A DNA stretch of 64,000 nt from Duganella sp. OV510 (lineage in GTDB: Bacteria > Pseudomonadota > Gammaproteobacteria > Burkholderiales > Burkholderiaceae_D): positions 62,001-126,000 of the forward strand of contig NZ_FNEQ01000002.1 of assembly GCF_900100205.1 (NCBI RefSeq). The letters run 5' to 3'. Under the pieces are notes generated by a model. It had not been told where the DNA came from. It did not search any database and worked only from the letters and a program-made list of their open reading frames with translations. Positions within the stretch are counted from its first letter, which is position 1, and each line of letters opens with the position of its first letter. Below, piece by piece: positions 51,441 to 61,568 of the stretch. The position numbers and the translations under genes are program-made.

Positions 51441-54400
51441 ATGGCCAAATTCTTTATTGACCGCCCGGTGTTCGCCTGGGTGATCGCCCTCTTCATCCTG
51501 CTTGGCGGCGCGCTGGCGATCACCGTGCTGCCGGTGTCGCAATACCCGACCATCGCCCCGCCGTCGATCGTCGTCACCGCCACCTATCCCGGCGCCACCG
51601 CGCAAATCCTCGACGACGCCGTCACCAGCGTCATCGAACAGGAAATGAACGGCGCCGACGGCCTGCAATACGTCGAAGCGCAAAGCGAAGCGAATGGCTC
51701 GGTCAACATCACCGTCACCTTCGTTCCCGGCACCAATCCAGACCTGGCGGCAGTCGACGTGCAGAACCGCATCAAGCGCGTGGAATCGCGCCTGCCAGCC
51801 GCCGTCACACAGCAAGGCGTGCAAGTCAACAAGGCCCGCTCCAACATCCTGATGTTCGTCGGCCTGACCTCCACCGACGGCCGCCTCGACCCGACCGGCC
51901 TGGGTGACTACATGGCGCGCAACGTGGTCAATGAAATCAAGCGCATTCCCGGCGTCGGCCAGGCGCAGTTGTTCGGCACCGAGCGCGCCATGCGCATCTG
52001 GGTCGATCCGCAAAAGCTGACCGGCCTCAAACTCAATATGGCCGACGTCACCGCCGCCATTCGCGCACAGAACGCACAGGTCACACCCGGCACGCTGGGC
52101 GACCTGCCCAGCCCCACCAGCCAAAGCTACGCCGCGCCAATCGTGGTGACGGGCCAGCTATCCTCGACCACCGAATTCGCCAACATCGTCCTGCGCGCCA
52201 ATCCCAACGGCTCGCTGGTGCGCCTGAAGGATGTCGCCCGTGTCGAGATGGGCGGCGCCAGCTTCAACACCAACGCGCGGCTGAACGGCCAGCCCTTCTC
52301 CGCGCTGGCGGTACAGCTTTCGTTGACCGGCAACGCGCTGCAAACCGCCACCGCCGTCAAGGCCAAGATGGAAGAACTGTCGAAGTACTTCCCGCCCGGC
52401 GTCAAATACACCGTCCCCTACGACACCTCCACCTTCGTCAAGATCTCGATTGAAGAAGTGGTGAAAACGCTGCTGGAAGCGGTGCTGCTGGTATTCCTGG
52501 TGATGTACCTGTTCCTGCAAAACATCCGCTACACGCTGATCCCCACCATCGTGGTGCCGGTCGCGCTGATGGGCACTTTCGCCGCCATGCAGCTGTTCGG
52601 CTTCTCCATCAACGTGCTGACCATGTTCGGCATGGTGCTGGCGATCGGCATCCTGGTCGACGACGCCATCGTGGTGGTGGAAAACGTCGAACGCATCATG
52701 AGCGAGGAAGGCCTGTCACCGCGCGACGCAACGCGCAAGGCCATGGACCAGATCACCGGCGCCATCATCGGCATCACACTGGTGCTGGTGGCGGTGTTCA
52801 TCCCGATGGCTTTCTTCGGCGGCGCGGTCGGCGCCATCTACCGCCAGTTCTCGCTGGCGATGGTATCGGCCATGCTGTTCTCCGCGCTGATGGCGTTGAC
52901 GCTGACGCCGGCGCTATGCGCGACCATGCTCAAGCCGGTGGAAGCAGGCCACCATCATGAGAAGAAAGGCTTCTTCGGCTGGTTCAACCGCAAGTTCGCG
53001 GTCACCGCCACCGGCTACCAGGGCATCATCGCCAAGATGCTCAAGCGCACCGGCCGCTACCTGATTATCTTCGCGCTGCTGTGCGGCGTGGTCGGCTGGC
53101 TGTATGTGAAGCTGCCGTCATCCTTCCTGCCGAACGAGGATCAGGGCTATCTGGTCACCAATGTGCAGCTGCCGCCGGGCGCATCGCTGTCGCGCACGCA
53201 GGCGGTGCTGTCGCAGATCGACCAGTACTACCGCAAGCAAGACGCTGTGGCGCGCACCATCGCCGTGGCCGGCTTCTCGTTCTCCGGCAATGCGCAAAAC
53301 GCCGGCCTGGTGTTCGTGCCGCTGAAAGACTGGAAGGAGCGCTCGTCCGGGGATTCGGCGCAGGCCATCGCGCAGCGGGCGCTCGGCGCATTGTCCGGCA
53401 TCCCGGACGCCATCATCTTCCCGCTCAGCCCTCCGCCGATCCGCGAACTCGGCAACGCCACAGGCATCACTGCGCGCCTGCAAGACCGCAGCGCGCAAGG
53501 CCACGATGCACTGGTCGCCGCGCGCAACCAGCTGCTGGAACTGGCCGGCAAAAGCGCCGTGCTGAAAGGCGTGCGGCCGGAAGGCCTGGAAGACGCGCCG
53601 CAGCTGCGCGTGGAGATTGATCGCGAAAAAGCCAATGCGCTTGGCGTCGCCTTTGCCGACATCAACGCGATGATGTCGACCGCGCTGGGTTCCTCCTACG
53701 TGAACGACTTCACCAGCAGCGGGCGGCAGCAGCGCGTCATCGTGCAGGCGGATGCGCCACGCCGGCTGCAACCGCAAGACATCCTGCAACTCAATGTGCG
53801 CAGCGCCAGCGGCACGATGGTCCCCTTCTCCTCGTTCGCCACCTCGCGCTGGATACAAGGGCCGGTGCAGCTGGTGCGCTACAACGGCTATCCCGCCATC
53901 AAGCTGACCGGCGATGCGGCGCCAGGGCGCTCCACCGGCGAAGCGATGGCGGAGCTGGAACGCCTGGCCGCGCAGCTGCCACCGGGCTTCGGCATCGAGT
54001 GGACGGGCCAGTCGCTGGAAGAAAAGACCTCCGGCTCGCAAGCGCCGATGCTGTTTGCGCTATCGCTGCTGGCGGCCTTCCTGGTGCTGGCAGCGTTGTA
54101 TGAAAGCGAATCGATTCCGGTGGCCGTGCTGCTGGTGGTGCCGCTTGGCGTGCTTGGCGCGCTGCTCGGTGCGCACCTGCGCGACTTGCCGAACGACGTC
54201 TACTTCAAGGTTGGCCTGATCGCCATCATCGGCCTGTCGGCCAAGAACGCCATCCTGATCATCGAATTCGCCAAGGACTTGCAGGCACAAGGCAAAGGGC
54301 TGATAGAAGCGACGCTGGAAGCGGTCCACCTGCGCTTCCGTCCCATCATCATGACCTCGCTGGCCTTCATCCTTGGCGTGCTGCCGCTGGTGATTGCCAC

Positions 54401-54593
54401 CGGCGCCGGCTCGGCCAGCCAGCGCGCCATCGGCACCGGCGTGATGGGCGGGATGATTACCGCGACCGTGCTGGCGGTCTTCCTGGTGCCGGTATTCTTC
54501 GTGGTGGTGCGCCGCATCTTCAAGGGCAGCGAACGTCAACGCAAGCTGGCCGCACATGAACTGAACGACAAAAAACATGAAACCTTCGACTAA
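51441..54593 (+). CDS. RND multidrug efflux permease (AcrB/MexB, HAE1 type)
   Basis: A 1050-residue proton-driven drug exporter with the 12-TM RND fold. The start MAKFFIDRPVFAWVIALFILL is diagnostic of HAE1 pumps; TM4 carries GILVDDAIVVVENVER with the proton-relay aspartates, and TM10-11 carries GLIAIIGLSAKNAILIIEFA with the relay lysine. Large periplasmic loops with porter repeats are full length. It lies 12 nt after the adaptor gene and overlaps the outer-membrane factor gene by 17 nt, so the three proteins should be made together. Substrates cannot be inferred from sequence alone. Confidence 0.95.
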   Translation: MAKFFIDRPVFAWVIALFILLGGALAITVLPVSQYPTIAPPSIVVTATYPGATAQILDDAVTSVIEQEMNGADGLQYVEAQSEANGSVNITVTFVPGTNPDLAAVDVQNRIKRVESRLPAAVTQQGVQVNKARSNILMFVGLTSTDGRLDPTGLGDYMARNVVNEIKRIPGVGQAQLFGTERAMRIWVDPQKLTGLKLNMADVTAAIRAQNAQVTPGTLGDLPSPTSQSYAAPIVVTGQLSSTTEFANIVLRANPNGSLVRLKDVARVEMGGASFNTNARLNGQPFSALAVQLSLTGNALQTATAVKAKMEELSKYFPPGVKYTVPYDTSTFVKISIEEVVKTLLEAVLLVFLVMYLFLQNIRYTLIPTIVVPVALMGTFAAMQLFGFSINVLTMFGMVLAIGILVDDAIVVVENVERIMSEEGLSPRDATRKAMDQITGAIIGITLVLVAVFIPMAFFGGAVGAIYRQFSLAMVSAMLFSALMALTLTPALCATMLKPVEAGHHHEKKGFFGWFNRKFAVTATGYQGIIAKMLKRTGRYLIIFALLCGVVGWLYVKLPSSFLPNEDQGYLVTNVQLPPGASLSRTQAVLSQIDQYYRKQDAVARTIAVAGFSFSGNAQNAGLVFVPLKDWKERSSGDSAQAIAQRALGALSGIPDAIIFPLSPPPIRELGNATGITARLQDRSAQGHDALVAARNQLLELAGKSAVLKGVRPEGLEDAPQLRVEIDREKANALGVAFADINAMMSTALGSSYVNDFTSSGRQQRVIVQADAPRRLQPQDILQLNVRSASGTMVPFSSFATSRWIQGPVQLVRYNGYPAIKLTGDAAPGRSTGEAMAELERLAAQLPPGFGIEWTGQSLEEKTSGSQAPMLFALSLLAAFLVLAALYESESIPVAVLLVVPLGVLGALLGAHLRDLPNDVYFKVGLIAIIGLSAKNAILIIEFAKDLQAQGKGLIEATLEAVHLRFRPIIMTSLAFILGVLPLVIATGAGSASQRAIGTGVMGGMITATVLAVFLVPVFFVVVRRIFKGSERQRKLAAHELNDKKHETFD

Positions 54594-56106
54594 GCCAGCC
54601 ATCGCGCTGCTCAGCGCCCTGCTCTCCGCCTGCTCGATGGCGCCGACCTATGAGCGTCCGGCGGCACCGGTCGCCGCAGCCTTCCCTTCCGACAGCGCCG
54701 GCGCCGGCGCCGCGTCGCGCACCAGCGTAGCCTTGCCGCTGGCGGCGGATGCGCGCAGCGCGGTGGACACCGGCTGGCGCGACTACTTCCCCGACGCGCG
54801 CCTGCGGCAGCTGATCGGCGCGGCGCTGGAAAACAATCGCGACCTGCGCACCGCCGTGCTGCGCATCGAGGAAGCACGGGCGCAATACAACATCCAGTCC
54901 GCCGACCGCCTGCCCAACCTGAGCGCCAGCGCCGGCCTCACGCGCGCCAAGACGCCGGCCTTCCTGTCATCCAGCGGCGATAGCACGATCGGCAAGCGCT
55001 ATGATGTTGGCGTATCGGTTTCCTCGTTCGAACTGGACTTCTTCGGCCGCGTCAAAAGCCTGAACGAGGCGGCGCTGGCCAGCTACCTCGCCAGCGAAGA
55101 AGCGCGGCTGGCGGCACAGATCGCACTGGTCGCGCAAGTCGCGCAGGCCTACTACACCGAACGCGCCTATGCCGAGCAGTACGCGCTGGCACAGCAAACC
55201 TATGAAGCGCGCGCGCGCACCTACAACCTGACGCAGCAGCGTGCCGAAGCCGGCGCCTCGTCGCGGCTGGACCTGCGTTCCAACGAAACGCTGATGGAAA
55301 CCGCCCGCGCCTCTGCACTGACGCTGGCCCGCCAGCGCGCACAAGCCGAGAACGCGCTGACACTCCTGGTCGGCCAAGCGCCAGACGGCGCAGCCAACGC
55401 AGGTGGACGGACTGCGGCACCGGCGCCCGGTAGCACGTCCGGCGGCAACAGCGCGGCTGCGGCGACAGAGCCAAGCGTCACTGCGGGTGGCGTGCCGAGC
55501 GACCAGCAGCTCGACACGCTCAGCGCCCTGCCCACCGGGCTGCCGTCCGACCTGCTGGCGCGCCGTCCCGACATCCGCGCCGCCGAGCAGCGCCTGAAAG
55601 CCGCCAACGCCAACATCGGCGCCGCACGCGCCGCCTTCTTCCCCCGCATCAGCCTGACGGCGGCAGTGGGCAGTAGCAGTCCGGCATTGCATGGCCTGTT
55701 CGACAGCGGCTCCGGCAACTGGTCGTTCTCGCCGCAACTGACGCTGCCGATCTTCGATGCAGGCCGCAATAGCGCCAACCTGACGCTGGCCGAAGTCCGC
55801 AAGAACATCGCAGTAGCCGACTACGAAAAAACCATTCAAACCGCGTTCCGCGAAGTTGCCGACGCACTGGCCGCGCGCGACTACCTGGGTGAGCAAGTGA
55901 ACGCCCAGCGCGCCGTGCAGGAAGCGCAAGCCGACCGTCTGCGGCTGCTGCAACTGCGCTTCGACAACGGCGTCGCCAGCTCGCTGGACGTGCTGGACGC
56001 GCAGCGCGAACTATTCAGCGCCCAGCAATCGCTGGTGCAAGCACGCCTGCTGCGCACCACCACCGCCATCGACCTCTACCGCACCCTCGGCGGCGGCGTG
56101 CAGTAA
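54577..56106 (+). CDS. RND outer-membrane factor lipoprotein (OprM/NodT type)
   Basis: A 509-residue TolC-fold channel. A lipoprotein signal with lipobox LSAC-SM anchors it. Two OEP repeats are seen (about 70-270 and 325-505): FPDARLRQLIGAALENNRDL, VSSFELDFFGRV, RRPDIRAAEQRLKAANANIG, and LPIFDAGRNSANL. The segment between them (about 275-320) is a long Gly/Ser/Thr-rich insertion (PAPGSTSGGNSAAAATEPS), unusual for OprM proteins, probably a flexible loop. The stop codon TAA at 56104-56106 touches the first base of a 44-bp inverted repeat. Confidence 0.92.
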   Translation: MKPSTKPAIALLSALLSACSMAPTYERPAAPVAAAFPSDSAGAGAASRTSVALPLAADARSAVDTGWRDYFPDARLRQLIGAALENNRDLRTAVLRIEEARAQYNIQSADRLPNLSASAGLTRAKTPAFLSSSGDSTIGKRYDVGVSVSSFELDFFGRVKSLNEAALASYLASEEARLAAQIALVAQVAQAYYTERAYAEQYALAQQTYEARARTYNLTQQRAEAGASSRLDLRSNETLMETARASALTLARQRAQAENALTLLVGQAPDGAANAGGRTAAPAPGSTSGGNSAAAATEPSVTAGGVPSDQQLDTLSALPTGLPSDLLARRPDIRAAEQRLKAANANIGAARAAFFPRISLTAAVGSSSPALHGLFDSGSGNWSFSPQLTLPIFDAGRNSANLTLAEVRKNIAVADYEKTIQTAFREVADALAARDYLGEQVNAQRAVQEAQADRLRLLQLRFDNGVASSLDVLDAQRELFSAQQSLVQARLLRTTTAIDLYRTLGGGVQ

Positions 56107-56194
56107 AATCCGGGGTCAGTTCTGCCAAACGTACACGAGCTCAACCGCATTGCGGTTGAGCTCGTGTACGTTTGGCAGAACTGACCCCGGATTT
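56106..56194. repeat. Perfect 44-bp inverted repeat with 1-nt centre
   Basis: The left arm (56106-56149) begins AAATCCGGGGTCAG and ends CTCAACCGCA; the right arm (56151-56194) is its exact reverse complement, with a single T between. RNA from either strand would form a very stable hairpin. It fills the gap between the efflux operon stop and the patatin start (56206). It may act as a two-way terminator or be a mobile REP/MITE-like unit; there is no internal ORF. Confidence 0.9.
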
Positions 56195-56205
56195 ATGGAT
56201 ACTAT

Positions 56206-57279
56206 ATGACTTCTCCGATTACTATTCATCTTGGCCAGCGGGCCAGGCAGCGGATTGCCGCCGAGGGCATGCAGGCCGCCGATATTGCTATCGTTCCTGC
56301 CGCCGCCGGCGGGCCCAAGGGACTCATTCTGAATGGCCTGGATTGCTGGATGTTCGGCGATTTCTTTCGCCATGCGCCGCGCCAGCGCAAGCTGATCGGC
56401 GCATCGATCGGCGCCTGGCGCATGGCCGCTTCGGCGTTCGACGATCCGGTCGCGGCGCACAAACGGCTGGCGCGCCTGTACGCCGGTCAGCGCTATCCGG
56501 ACAAGGTGACGCCAGCCTACGTGTCGCAAACCTGCCGCACGCTGCTCGATGAGCTGATCGATGGCCGTGGCGTTGAGCCGCTCAACCATCCGCAGCACCA
56601 GGTATCGATCATCACCGTGCGCGGCATCGGCGCGCTGCGCAGCACCAACGGCGCGCGCTGGCGCGAAATGACCGGCTTCCTGCTGGCCGCCGCCGGCAAC
56701 GCGCTGTCGCGCAAGCGCCTGGCAGCATCGATGGAACGTGTGATCTTCCACCAGCAGCACGACGATGCGCAATGGCTGCGCGAAGGCTTCGATGCCTTCG
56801 CCAATCACTTCGTCAACCTGTCGCAAGAAAACCTGCGCGACGCACTACTGGCTTCCGGCTCGATTCCGCTGGTGCTGGAAGCGGTGACGGGCATCGCCGG
56901 CGCACCGGATGGCGCCTACTGGGACGGCGGCTTGATCGACTACCACCTGCACCTGCCCTACCAGCGCGATCCCGGCCTGGTGCTCTACCCGCACTTCAGC
57001 GACTACATCGTGCCCGGCTGGCTGGACAAGTCGATGCCGTGGCGCCGCGCGCGCGACCAGGCGCTCGACAATATGATCCTGGTCTCGCCCTCGGCCGATT
57101 TCGTCCGCACGCTGCCCAACGCCAAACTGCCGGACCGCAAGGACTTCCACGTCTACGGCCAGGATCATGATCGCCGCAACCGCGACTGGCTGAAAGCCAT
57201 CGGCGAGAGCGAGCGCCTGGCCGAAGCCTTCGCCCGCTGGTGCGAGAAGCCGGACCTGAAACAGGCTGCCAATTTTTAG
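56206..57279 (+). CDS. Patatin-like phospholipase
   Basis: A 357-residue lipid acyl hydrolase. The nucleophile elbow GASIGAWR (Ser about 67) fits GxSxG, the oxyanion region PAAAGGPKG is just upstream, and the catalytic Asp lies in WDGGLIDYH (about 246). No signal peptide. It could cleave membrane phospholipids or acyl esters in the cytoplasm. No good Shine-Dalgarno is seen: the 11 nt between the long inverted repeat and the ATG are AT-rich. The neighbours are unrelated in function. Confidence 0.82.
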   Translation: MTSPITIHLGQRARQRIAAEGMQAADIAIVPAAAGGPKGLILNGLDCWMFGDFFRHAPRQRKLIGASIGAWRMAASAFDDPVAAHKRLARLYAGQRYPDKVTPAYVSQTCRTLLDELIDGRGVEPLNHPQHQVSIITVRGIGALRSTNGARWREMTGFLLAAAGNALSRKRLAASMERVIFHQQHDDAQWLREGFDAFANHFVNLSQENLRDALLASGSIPLVLEAVTGIAGAPDGAYWDGGLIDYHLHLPYQRDPGLVLYPHFSDYIVPGWLDKSMPWRRARDQALDNMILVSPSADFVRTLPNAKLPDRKDFHVYGQDHDRRNRDWLKAIGESERLAEAFARWCEKPDLKQAANF

Positions 57280-57334
57280 CTGTTCCCAAACAGCAACAGA
57301 CCACACACAGCACCGCCGGACAGGCGCATACTTG

Positions 57335-57357
57335 ACTCCCGCTTTCTTGTTGGGAGT
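57335..57357 (+). promoter_or_regulatory. Small hairpin over the RBS of the 57.4-kb chemoreceptor
   Basis: ACTCCC (57335-57340) pairs with GGGAGT (57352-57357), loop 11 nt; the right arm is the Shine-Dalgarno of the ATG at 57365. Six base pairs may be chance. Confidence 0.25.
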
Positions 57358-57364
57358 GATCATC

Positions 57365-59008
57365 ATGAACGTGCTGTCTCAGATGCGCATCGGTACGCGT
57401 CTTGCCATCGGCTTCGCCGTGGTGCTGCTGCTGGCGATATTGGCCACCTCGGTCGCACTGGTCAACGCCCGCGCCACCGCGCAGGCCACGCGCGACATGA
57501 TGGAGAAGCCGCTGGCCAAGGAGCGCCTGGTCTCCGACTGGTACGTGCTGCTGTATTCTGCTGTCGCCCGCACGGAGCTGATCGCGCGCAGCAAGGACGA
57601 GACGCTGCCCACTATATTCGCCGACGTCATCGCCGCCAGCAGCAAGCGTGGCGCCGAGTTGATGGCGCAAGTGAAGGAACTGACCACCAGCGACGAGGAA
57701 CGCGCGCTATTTAGCGATGTGACCACATTGCGTAATGTCTATCAGAAGGCGAAAACCGACGTCGGCAACATCCGCAAGACCGGTGACGACGCTGCTGTCG
57801 ATGCGCTGTTCAAGGGTACTTTCGTGCCGGCCGCCAAAGCCTACCAAGGCAAGGTCAGCGAACTGCTGGCGCATCAGCGCAAGGCGATTGACGACACCGC
57901 GCACGCCATCGACGCCGCCAACAACCGCGCCAACACGCTGCTGATGTTGCTGGCGGTGCTGATGGTCGGCATCGGCTCGGTGGCCGCCTGGATTATTTCG
58001 CGTTCGATTACCGTGCCGCTGAAGTCCGCCGTGGACATCGCCGCCACCGTCGCCCACGGCGACCTGACCACGCAGTTCAGCGCGCAGCACAACAAGGATG
58101 AAATCGGCGATCTGATGACGGCGCTGCGCGGCATGAACGATGCGCTGCGCACCGTGGTCAGCCAGGTGCAGCTTGGCACCAGCACAATTGCCACCGCCTC
58201 CAACGAAATCGCCTCCGGGAATATGGACCTGTCGCAGCGCACCGAGGAGCAGGCCAGCTCGCTGGAGGAAACCGCTTCGTCAATGGAGGAACTGACTTCC
58301 ACCGTGCGGCAAAACGCCGAGAATGCGCGCCAGGCGAACCAGCTGGCGCAGGCGGCGTCGGAGGTGGCGGAAAAAGGCGGCGCCATTGTCGGCCAGGTGG
58401 TCAACACCATGGGCTCGATCAACGATTCCTCGCGCAAGATTTTCGACATCATCAGCGTCATCGACAGCATTGCGTTTCAGACCAATATCCTGGCGTTGAA
58501 CGCCGCCGTGGAAGCAGCCCGCGCCGGCGAACAGGGGCGCGGCTTTGCGGTGGTAGCATCGGAAGTGCGCAATCTGGCGCAGCGCTCGGCCGGCGCCGCC
58601 AAGGAGATCAAGGAGTTGATCGGCAATTCGGTCGAACAGGTGGACATCGGCTCGAAGCTGGTGCAGCAGGCCGGCAGCACTATGGACGACGTGGTGAACA
58701 GCGTGCGCCGCGTGACCGACATCATGGGCGAAATCACCTCGGCCAGCAGCGAGCAGAGTATCGGCATCGATCAGGTCAACACCGCCATCGGTCAGATGGA
58801 TAGCGTGACGCAGCAGAACGCCGCGCTGGTGGAGCAAGCCGCCGCAGCAGCGGCCAGCATGCAGGAACAGGCAGCACGCCTGGCCGATGTGGCCTCGTCT
58901 TTCAAGCTGGGACACGATGGCCTGCATGGCGCGCTGCCACCAGCAGCAAAGCGCGCCACGCCACGGCTGGGGACTAAGCTTTCAAGAACATCTCTTGCAG
59001 GTCGTTGA
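57365..59008 (+). CDS. Methyl-accepting chemotaxis protein (Tsr-like layout)
   Basis: A 547-residue chemoreceptor with TM1 at about 11-31 ([20 protein letters not shown]), a four-helix-bundle periplasmic domain (about 35-185), TM2 at about 192-212, HAMP ([22 protein letters not shown]) and a signalling domain with the conserved tip [20 protein letters not shown] (partly quoted) and [20 protein letters not shown]. No C-terminal pentapeptide. GGGAG 8 nt upstream supports ATG 57365. The last 35 nt overlap the convergent hemW gene. Confidence 0.92.
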   Translation: MNVLSQMRIGTRLAIGFAVVLLLAILATSVALVNARATAQATRDMMEKPLAKERLVSDWYVLLYSAVARTELIARSKDETLPTIFADVIAASSKRGAELMAQVKELTTSDEERALFSDVTTLRNVYQKAKTDVGNIRKTGDDAAVDALFKGTFVPAAKAYQGKVSELLAHQRKAIDDTAHAIDAANNRANTLLMLLAVLMVGIGSVAAWIISRSITVPLKSAVDIAATVAHGDLTTQFSAQHNKDEIGDLMTALRGMNDALRTVVSQVQLGTSTIATASNEIASGNMDLSQRTEEQASSLEETASSMEELTSTVRQNAENARQANQLAQAASEVAEKGGAIVGQVVNTMGSINDSSRKIFDIISVIDSIAFQTNILALNAAVEAARAGEQGRGFAVVASEVRNLAQRSAGAAKEIKELIGNSVEQVDIGSKLVQQAGSTMDDVVNSVRRVTDIMGEITSASSEQSIGIDQVNTAIGQMDSVTQQNAALVEQAAAAAASMQEQAARLADVASSFKLGHDGLHGALPPAAKRATPRLGTKLSRTSLAGR

Positions 59009-60236
59009 GGAAGCGCTGGCCTAATTCGGTCGGCTTGATGATCTTGTAGTCGCGATACAGCAGTCCCTTGGCCTCGGCCGCGTTGAGCTGCTTGTCGATG
59101 GCGTTGATACTCAAGCCGGTACGCTCGCTGAACAGGTTGGGATCGAAGCCACCGTGCAGGCGCAGCGTGTTAAGCATGAACTCGAAGCCCATGTCTTCAC
59201 GCTGGATCTCGTATTCTTCCTGGACCGGTGCGCCCAGCCTCACCTGTTCCATATAGGCTTTCGGCTGCTTGTAGCGCGCCTGGCGCAGAATGCGGTGCGG
59301 GAAGGACAGCTTGGAATGCGCGCCGGCGCCAATGCCGAGGTAGTCGCCGAATTCCCAGTAATTCAGGTTGTGGCGCGCGCGCTTGCCTTCTTTCGCGTAG
59401 GCCGAAATCTCGTACTGGCTGTAGCCGTTGGCGGCAGTCAGTTCGGCAATCATGTCCTGCATGTCGGCGCTGGCGTCGTCGTCCGGCAGCGTTGGCGGAT
59501 ATTTGGCGAACAGCGTGTTCGGCTCCATCGTCAGGTGATACAGCGACAGGTGCGGCGGCTTGAACGACATCGCCGTTTCCACATCCTGGCGCGCCTCTTC
59601 CAGCGTCTGCGACGGCAGCGCGTACATCAGGTCCAGGTTGAAGTTGTCGAAGTTGGCGACGGCGATGTCCACCGCGCGCTTTGCCTCGTTATCGTCATGA
59701 ATGCGGCCAAGCGCCCTCAGGTGGCGCGCATTGAAACTCTGGATGCCGATCGACAGGCGATTGACGCCACTGGCGCGGTAGGACTTGAACTTCTCCGCCT
59801 CGAAGGTGCCGGGATTGGCTTCCATCGTGATCTCGCAGTCGCTGTCCAGCGGCAGCAAGGTACGCACGTCCGACAGCAGGCGGTCCAGCCCCGCCGCCGA
59901 CATCAGGCTTGGCGTGCCGCCGCCGATAAAGATGGTGTAGATCTTGCGGCCCCAGATCAGCGGCAAAGCCTGTTCCAGGTCGGCGCGCACCGCATCCAGG
60001 TATTCCTGTTCGGGAAAGGCGCCGCCCTCTTTCGCTTCGTGCGAATTGAAGTCGCAGTAAGGGCATTTGCGCACGCACCAAGGGAAGTGGATGTACAGCG
60101 ACAGCGGCGGCAGCGCCGTCAGATTCAGCGCACCGCCTTGCAGGTACTTCGCAGCGACGCCGGCGGCTTCGCTGATGTCGGCCGCTGGCTTGGTTTTACC
60201 CTGCGTGCTGGCGCCGACGATTTTAATCGGGATCAT
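58974..60236 (-). CDS. hemW: Radical SAM heme chaperone HemW
   Basis: A 420-residue HemN-like radical SAM protein. The cluster motif CVRKCPYC (CxxxCxxC) comes after LYIHFPW, then [34 protein letters not shown] and [10 protein letters not shown]. HemW, unlike HemN, binds heme and delivers it to respiratory enzymes; the lack of the extra N-terminal HemN region fits HemW. ATG 60236 overlaps the rdgB stop as ATGA. It is last in a five-gene minus-strand operon and its 3' end overlaps the convergent chemoreceptor gene by 35 nt. Confidence 0.92.
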   Translation of the reverse strand: MIPIKIVGASTQGKTKPAADISEAAGVAAKYLQGGALNLTALPPLSLYIHFPWCVRKCPYCDFNSHEAKEGGAFPEQEYLDAVRADLEQALPLIWGRKIYTIFIGGGTPSLMSAAGLDRLLSDVRTLLPLDSDCEITMEANPGTFEAEKFKSYRASGVNRLSIGIQSFNARHLRALGRIHDDNEAKRAVDIAVANFDNFNLDLMYALPSQTLEEARQDVETAMSFKPPHLSLYHLTMEPNTLFAKYPPTLPDDDASADMQDMIAELTAANGYSQYEISAYAKEGKRARHNLNYWEFGDYLGIGAGAHSKLSFPHRILRQARYKQPKAYMEQVRLGAPVQEEYEIQREDMGFEFMLNTLRLHGGFDPNLFSERTGLSINAIDKQLNAAEAKGLLYRDYKIIKPTELGQRFLNDLQEMFLKA

Positions 60237-60817
60237 TTCAGTTTCTCTACCAATGCGCGCAATGCCTGGCCGCGATGCGACAAGGCGTTTTTCTCTTCCG
60301 GCGCCAGCTCGGCGGCGCACTTGCCGAGCGAGGGAATGAAGAAGTACGGATCGTAGCCAAAGCCGCCGTCGCCGCGCGGCGTATCGACCATGACGCCGTT
60401 CCAGCGGCCATCGGCGATGATTGGCTGCGGATCGTCGGCATGGCGCACGAACACCAGCACGCAGTAGTAGTACGCGGACTTGTCTTCATGCTTGGCCAGT
60501 TCGGCGATCATCTTCTCGTTGTTGCGGGTGTCCGATTTCGGTTCGCCGGCAAAGCGCGCCGAGTACACGCCGGGCGCACCGCCCAGTGCATTGACGCAGA
60601 CGCCGGAATCGTCGGCCAGCGCCGGCAAGCCGGTGATGCGCGACGCGTGCCGCGCCTTTTGCAGTGCATTTTCGACAAACGTGTGAAAAGGTTCATCCGC
60701 TTCAGGCACATCGTATTCGCCCTGCGCGTGCACCGAGAAGCCGACGGTGGACAGGAGTTCGTTGAACTCCTTCAGTTTGCCCTTGTTGTTAGAGGCCAGT
60801 ATCAGTCGTTGAGTCAT
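60233..60817 (-). CDS. rdgB: XTP/dITP diphosphatase (RdgB/HAM1)
   Basis: A 194-residue house-cleaning pyrophosphatase that removes dITP and XTP from the nucleotide pool. Motifs: LILASNNKGKLKEFNELL, the catalytic FVENALQKARHA, GLPALADDSGVCVNALGG and GVYSARFAG, GFGYDPYFFIP, and SHRGQALRAL. Length is standard. It sits 8 nt after rph and overlaps hemW by 4 nt, an order often kept in betaproteobacteria. Confidence 0.95.
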   Translation of the reverse strand: MTQRLILASNNKGKLKEFNELLSTVGFSVHAQGEYDVPEADEPFHTFVENALQKARHASRITGLPALADDSGVCVNALGGAPGVYSARFAGEPKSDTRNNEKMIAELAKHEDKSAYYYCVLVFVRHADDPQPIIADGRWNGVMVDTPRGDGGFGYDPYFFIPSLGKCAAELAPEEKNALSHRGQALRALVEKLK

Positions 60818-60825
60818 GGCGTATT

Positions 60826-61560
60826 TTACCCTGCGATGCCCAGCGCCTGTTTTTGCAGCTTCACCAGGTCGGCGATGCCGGCTTGCGCCAGGTCGAGCAG
60901 GCGGTTCATGCCGGTGCGGTCGAAGGCGGCGCCTTCAGCGGTGCCCTGCACTTCGATGAAGTGGCCGGCGTCGGTCATCACCACGTTCATGTCGGTGTCG
61001 CAGCCCGAGTCTTCGATGTAGTCCAGGTCCAGCACCGGCATGCCCTGGTAGACGCCCACCGAGATCGCTGCCACGAAATGCTTCAGCGGGATCGCCGGAA
61101 TCGCGCCGCGCGCCGCCAGCTTGGAGAAGGCATCATATGCCGCCACCATGGCGCCGGTGATCGATGCGGTACGGGTGCCGCCGTCGGCCTGGATCACGTC
61201 GCAGTCCAGGTGCAGCGTGCGCTCGCCGAAGGCTTCCAGGTCGAACGCGGCGCGCAGCGAGCGGCCGATCAGGCGCTGGATTTCCTGCGTGCGGCCGGAC
61301 TGCTTGCCCTTGGCCGCTTCGCGGTCCATGCGGCTGTGGGTGGAGCGCGGCAGCATGCCGTATTCGGCGGTCAGCCAGCCCTGGCCTTTGCCCTTCAGGA
61401 AGCCCGGCACTTTTTCTTCGATGCTGGCGGTGCAGATGACCTTGGTGTCGCCGCATTCGATCAGCACCGAACCTTCGGCGTGCTTGGTGTAGTCGCGGGT
61501 CAGGCGCAGCGTGCGCAGCGCGTCGACCGGGCGGCCGCTTGGACGGGATACAAAAGTCAT
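60826..61560 (-). CDS. rph: Ribonuclease PH
   Basis: A 244-residue phosphorolytic 3'-5' exoribonuclease that trims tRNA 3' ends. It shows [74 protein letters not shown] and the acidic site [19 protein letters not shown] (each within family signatures). The length is complete, unlike the truncated rph of some E. coli K-12 strains. It is flanked by the PP2C gene (8 nt) and rdgB (8 nt). Confidence 0.96.
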   Translation of the reverse strand: MTFVSRPSGRPVDALRTLRLTRDYTKHAEGSVLIECGDTKVICTASIEEKVPGFLKGKGQGWLTAEYGMLPRSTHSRMDREAAKGKQSGRTQEIQRLIGRSLRAAFDLEAFGERTLHLDCDVIQADGGTRTASITGAMVAAYDAFSKLAARGAIPAIPLKHFVAAISVGVYQGMPVLDLDYIEDSGCDTDMNVVMTDAGHFIEVQGTAEGAAFDRTGMNRLLDLAQAGIADLVKLQKQALGIAG

Positions 61561-61568
61561 ACAGTTCC

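Noticed and set aside
57279..57294. Terminator after the patatin gene (GCTGTT/AACAGC)
   Set aside because: The stem is only 6 bp with no T-run after it; too weak to call.
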